Assembly: GCA_027069385.1 (NCBI GenBank)
Contig: JALXER010000197.1
Coordinates: forward strand, 1-5,757
Length of the DNA stretch: 5,757 nucleotides
DNA from: Paracoccaceae bacterium
GTDB lineage: Bacteria; Pseudomonadota; Alphaproteobacteria; Rhodobacterales; Rhodobacteraceae
Direction of reading: 5' to 3'
Every line of letters begins with the position of its first letter. The stretch's first letter is position 1. This document shows positions 4,528-5,757 of the stretch, one piece after another. The notes beneath the pieces are model-generated. The model searched no databases, was not told the origin of the DNA, and saw only the letters and a program-made list of their open reading frames with translations. The translations under genes were made by a program, and so were the position numbers.

Positions 4528-5757
4528 TCAAGTGCCGCAGAACGTCGCGTGGACAACCTCGTCAGCCTTGGGCGGGCGGGCGTAAGCTTGCGCGCCGTCC
4601 TGACGGGTAAACGGGGTTTTCAGCACGTGATGCAGCGCTTCGAACGGTTCGAAATCGCCCGTATTGGCCGCCTCAATCGCGGCTTCGACCTGATGGTTGC
4701 GGGCAATATAGGCCGGATTGGCCCGACGCATGATCGCGCTATCGCCCTGCCCCCAGCGCCCCAACCACGCATCGATCGCGCCCTGATCCTGAAACAACGC
4801 ACGAAGGGCTTGAAAATCCCCGCGCTCTGCCGCATCGGTCAGGTGGCTGAAAAACAAGGTGAAATCCACCTCGTTTGCCGCCATCAGCGACAGGATATCC
4901 TCGATCAGCCCCGTATCCGCCCGACCGCCCAGCTTGTCGCCAAACACCGCCAGATAGGCGCGCAGAAACATCGCTTCGAACCCGTCCAGCACCGCTTGCA
5001 GCGCCGCGCTGTCCTTGACCAGCGGCACAAGCGTGCCCGCCAGTTGCGCCAGGTTCCAATGCGCCAGCTTTGGCTGCATGGCAAAGGCATAACGCCCTTG
5101 CCGGTCGATAGAGCTGAACACCTTGTCGGGGTGGTAGCTATCCATAAAGGCGCAGGGACCATAATCGATGGTCTCGCCCGAAATCGCCATATTGTCGGTA
5201 TTCATCACCCCGTGAATAAATCCGACGCCCATCCAGCGCGCCACCAGTTCGGCCTGCCGTTGCATGACCTGTTCCAGCAGATCGAGCGGCGATTTTGCCT
5301 CGGGATAGTGGCGCGCAATCACATAATCGGTCAGGGTTTGCAGCGCCTTGGTGTCGCGCCGGTAAAAGTGGTACTGAAAGGTGCCTACCCGGATATGGCT
5401 GGCCGCAACACGGGTCAGGACAGCGCCGGGTTCGGGGCGGTCACGCGGAACAACCTCGCCGGTGGTGACCACGGCCAGACTGCGCGTCGTCGGGATGCCC
5501 AGCGCCGCCATGGCCTCGGAAACCAGATACTCGCGCAGCACCGCGCCCAGCGTGGCCCGCCCGTCACCGCCACGCGAAAATGCCGTGCGGCCGCTGCCTT
5601 TTAGCTGGATATCATAGCGCTGCCCGTCCTGCGGCGAAACCACCTCTCCGAGCAGCAGCGCGCGCCCGTCACCCAGTTGCGGCACAAAGCCGCCAAACTG
5701 GTGACCGGCATAGGCCATGGCCAGCGGCTCGGCCCCCAGCGGCCCTGCATTGCCCGA
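4528..5757 (-). CDS. selO: SelO (YdiU) protein adenylyltransferase, N-terminus outside window
   Basis: Partial: 409 codons are visible to the TGA, and the frame stays open through base 5757. The ATG at 5718 lies inside the conserved block PLAMAYAGHQFGG and is not the start; about 70-80 N-terminal residues are missing judging from E. coli YdiU. SelO has a protein-kinase fold but moves AMP from ATP to Ser, Thr or Tyr of target proteins, and is linked to redox homeostasis. Counting from the first visible codon: QLGDGRA at 27-33, the ATP-binding lysine K53 in QLKGSG, FSRGGDGRA at 60-68, helix glutamate E76 in LREYLVSEAM, and HGVMNTDNM at 182-190 with D188/N189 followed ten residues later by D198 in DYG (catalytic base and Mg2+ ligands of the family). 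The C-terminus ends FCGT: the third-last residue is the cysteine that is selenocysteine in vertebrate SelO and SCSS in E. coli. All key visible residues are present, so the enzyme looks active. It is transcribed toward asd but separated from it by hairpins. Confidence 0.96.
   Translation of the reverse strand, partial: SGNAGPLGAEPLAMAYAGHQFGGFVPQLGDGRALLLGEVVSPQDGQRYDIQLKGSGRTAFSRGGDGRATLGAVLREYLVSEAMAALGIPTTRSLAVVTTGEVVPRDRPEPGAVLTRVAASHIRVGTFQYHFYRRDTKALQTLTDYVIARHYPEAKSPLDLLEQVMQRQAELVARWMGVGFIHGVMNTDNMAISGETIDYGPCAFMDSYHPDKVFSSIDRQGRYAFAMQPKLAHWNLAQLAGTLVPLVKDSAALQAVLDGFEAMFLRAYLAVFGDKLGGRADTGLIEDILSLMAANEVDFTLFFSHLTDAAERGDFQALRALFQDQGAIDAWLGRWGQGDSAIMRRANPAYIARNHQVEAAIEAANTGDFEPFEALHHVLKTPFTRQDGAQAYARPPKADEVVHATFCGT

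Noticed and set aside
4243..5604. Long plus-strand open frame (453 codons) antisense to selO and asd
   Set aside because: It runs opposite to conserved selO and asd coding sequence and across the hairpin spacer. Its Arg/His/Gln/Pro-rich composition is typical of the antisense of GC-rich genes, and there is no ribosome binding site or family motif.
5716..5718. ATG as the start of selO
   Set aside because: The upstream codons continue a SelO-like sequence (GPLGAEPLA before MAYAGHQFGG), and the family has a longer N-terminus, so this Met is internal.

Overview
The window looks like chromosomal DNA of a GC-rich alphaproteobacterium, most likely of the Rhodobacterales (Roseobacter/Rhodobacter relatives). 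This rests on the codon use, the style of the Asd and SelO proteins, and short secreted proteins typical of that order. No mobile element, tRNA, rRNA or CRISPR array is visible. Much of the window is ordinary housekeeping, and I do not see a clear new defence or biosynthetic system.

Layout. From 2416 leftward runs a tight minus-strand operon: a small four-cysteine secreted protein, then ExbB, a first ExbD, a second ExbD, and a TonB-like protein that leaves the window at base 1. The last four genes are joined by ATGA stop/start overlaps, and the exbB ribosome binding site overlaps the stop codon of the secreted-protein gene. Together they would form an inner-membrane proton-driven motor with two different ExbD subunits and a dedicated periplasmic partner.

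The divergent stretch 2417-2679 has a good sigma70-like promoter with an inverted repeat (2622-2651). It drives a plus-strand 78-residue protein (2680-2916) that weakly resembles the DUF2849 family. An AT-rich spacer (2917-3039) carries two inverted repeats. The second one directly precedes, and partly sequesters, the Shine-Dalgarno of a short gene for a secreted, single-TM peptide (3040-3272). In that gene the natural ATG is one base out of frame with the obvious signal peptide, at a run of five A's. This is either a homopolymer sequencing error or a real frameshift.

A GC-rich hairpin (3280-3306) separates that gene from the convergent asd gene (4351-3329, aspartate-semialdehyde dehydrogenase). 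Upstream of asd, 4352-4527 is non-coding and holds three consecutive GC-rich hairpins that look like a mosaic intergenic repeat or a terminator for the next gene. That gene is selO (ydiU), a pseudokinase-fold protein AMPylase on the minus strand, whose 5' end lies beyond base 5757. It keeps its nucleotide- and metal-binding residues and its C-terminal redox cysteine.
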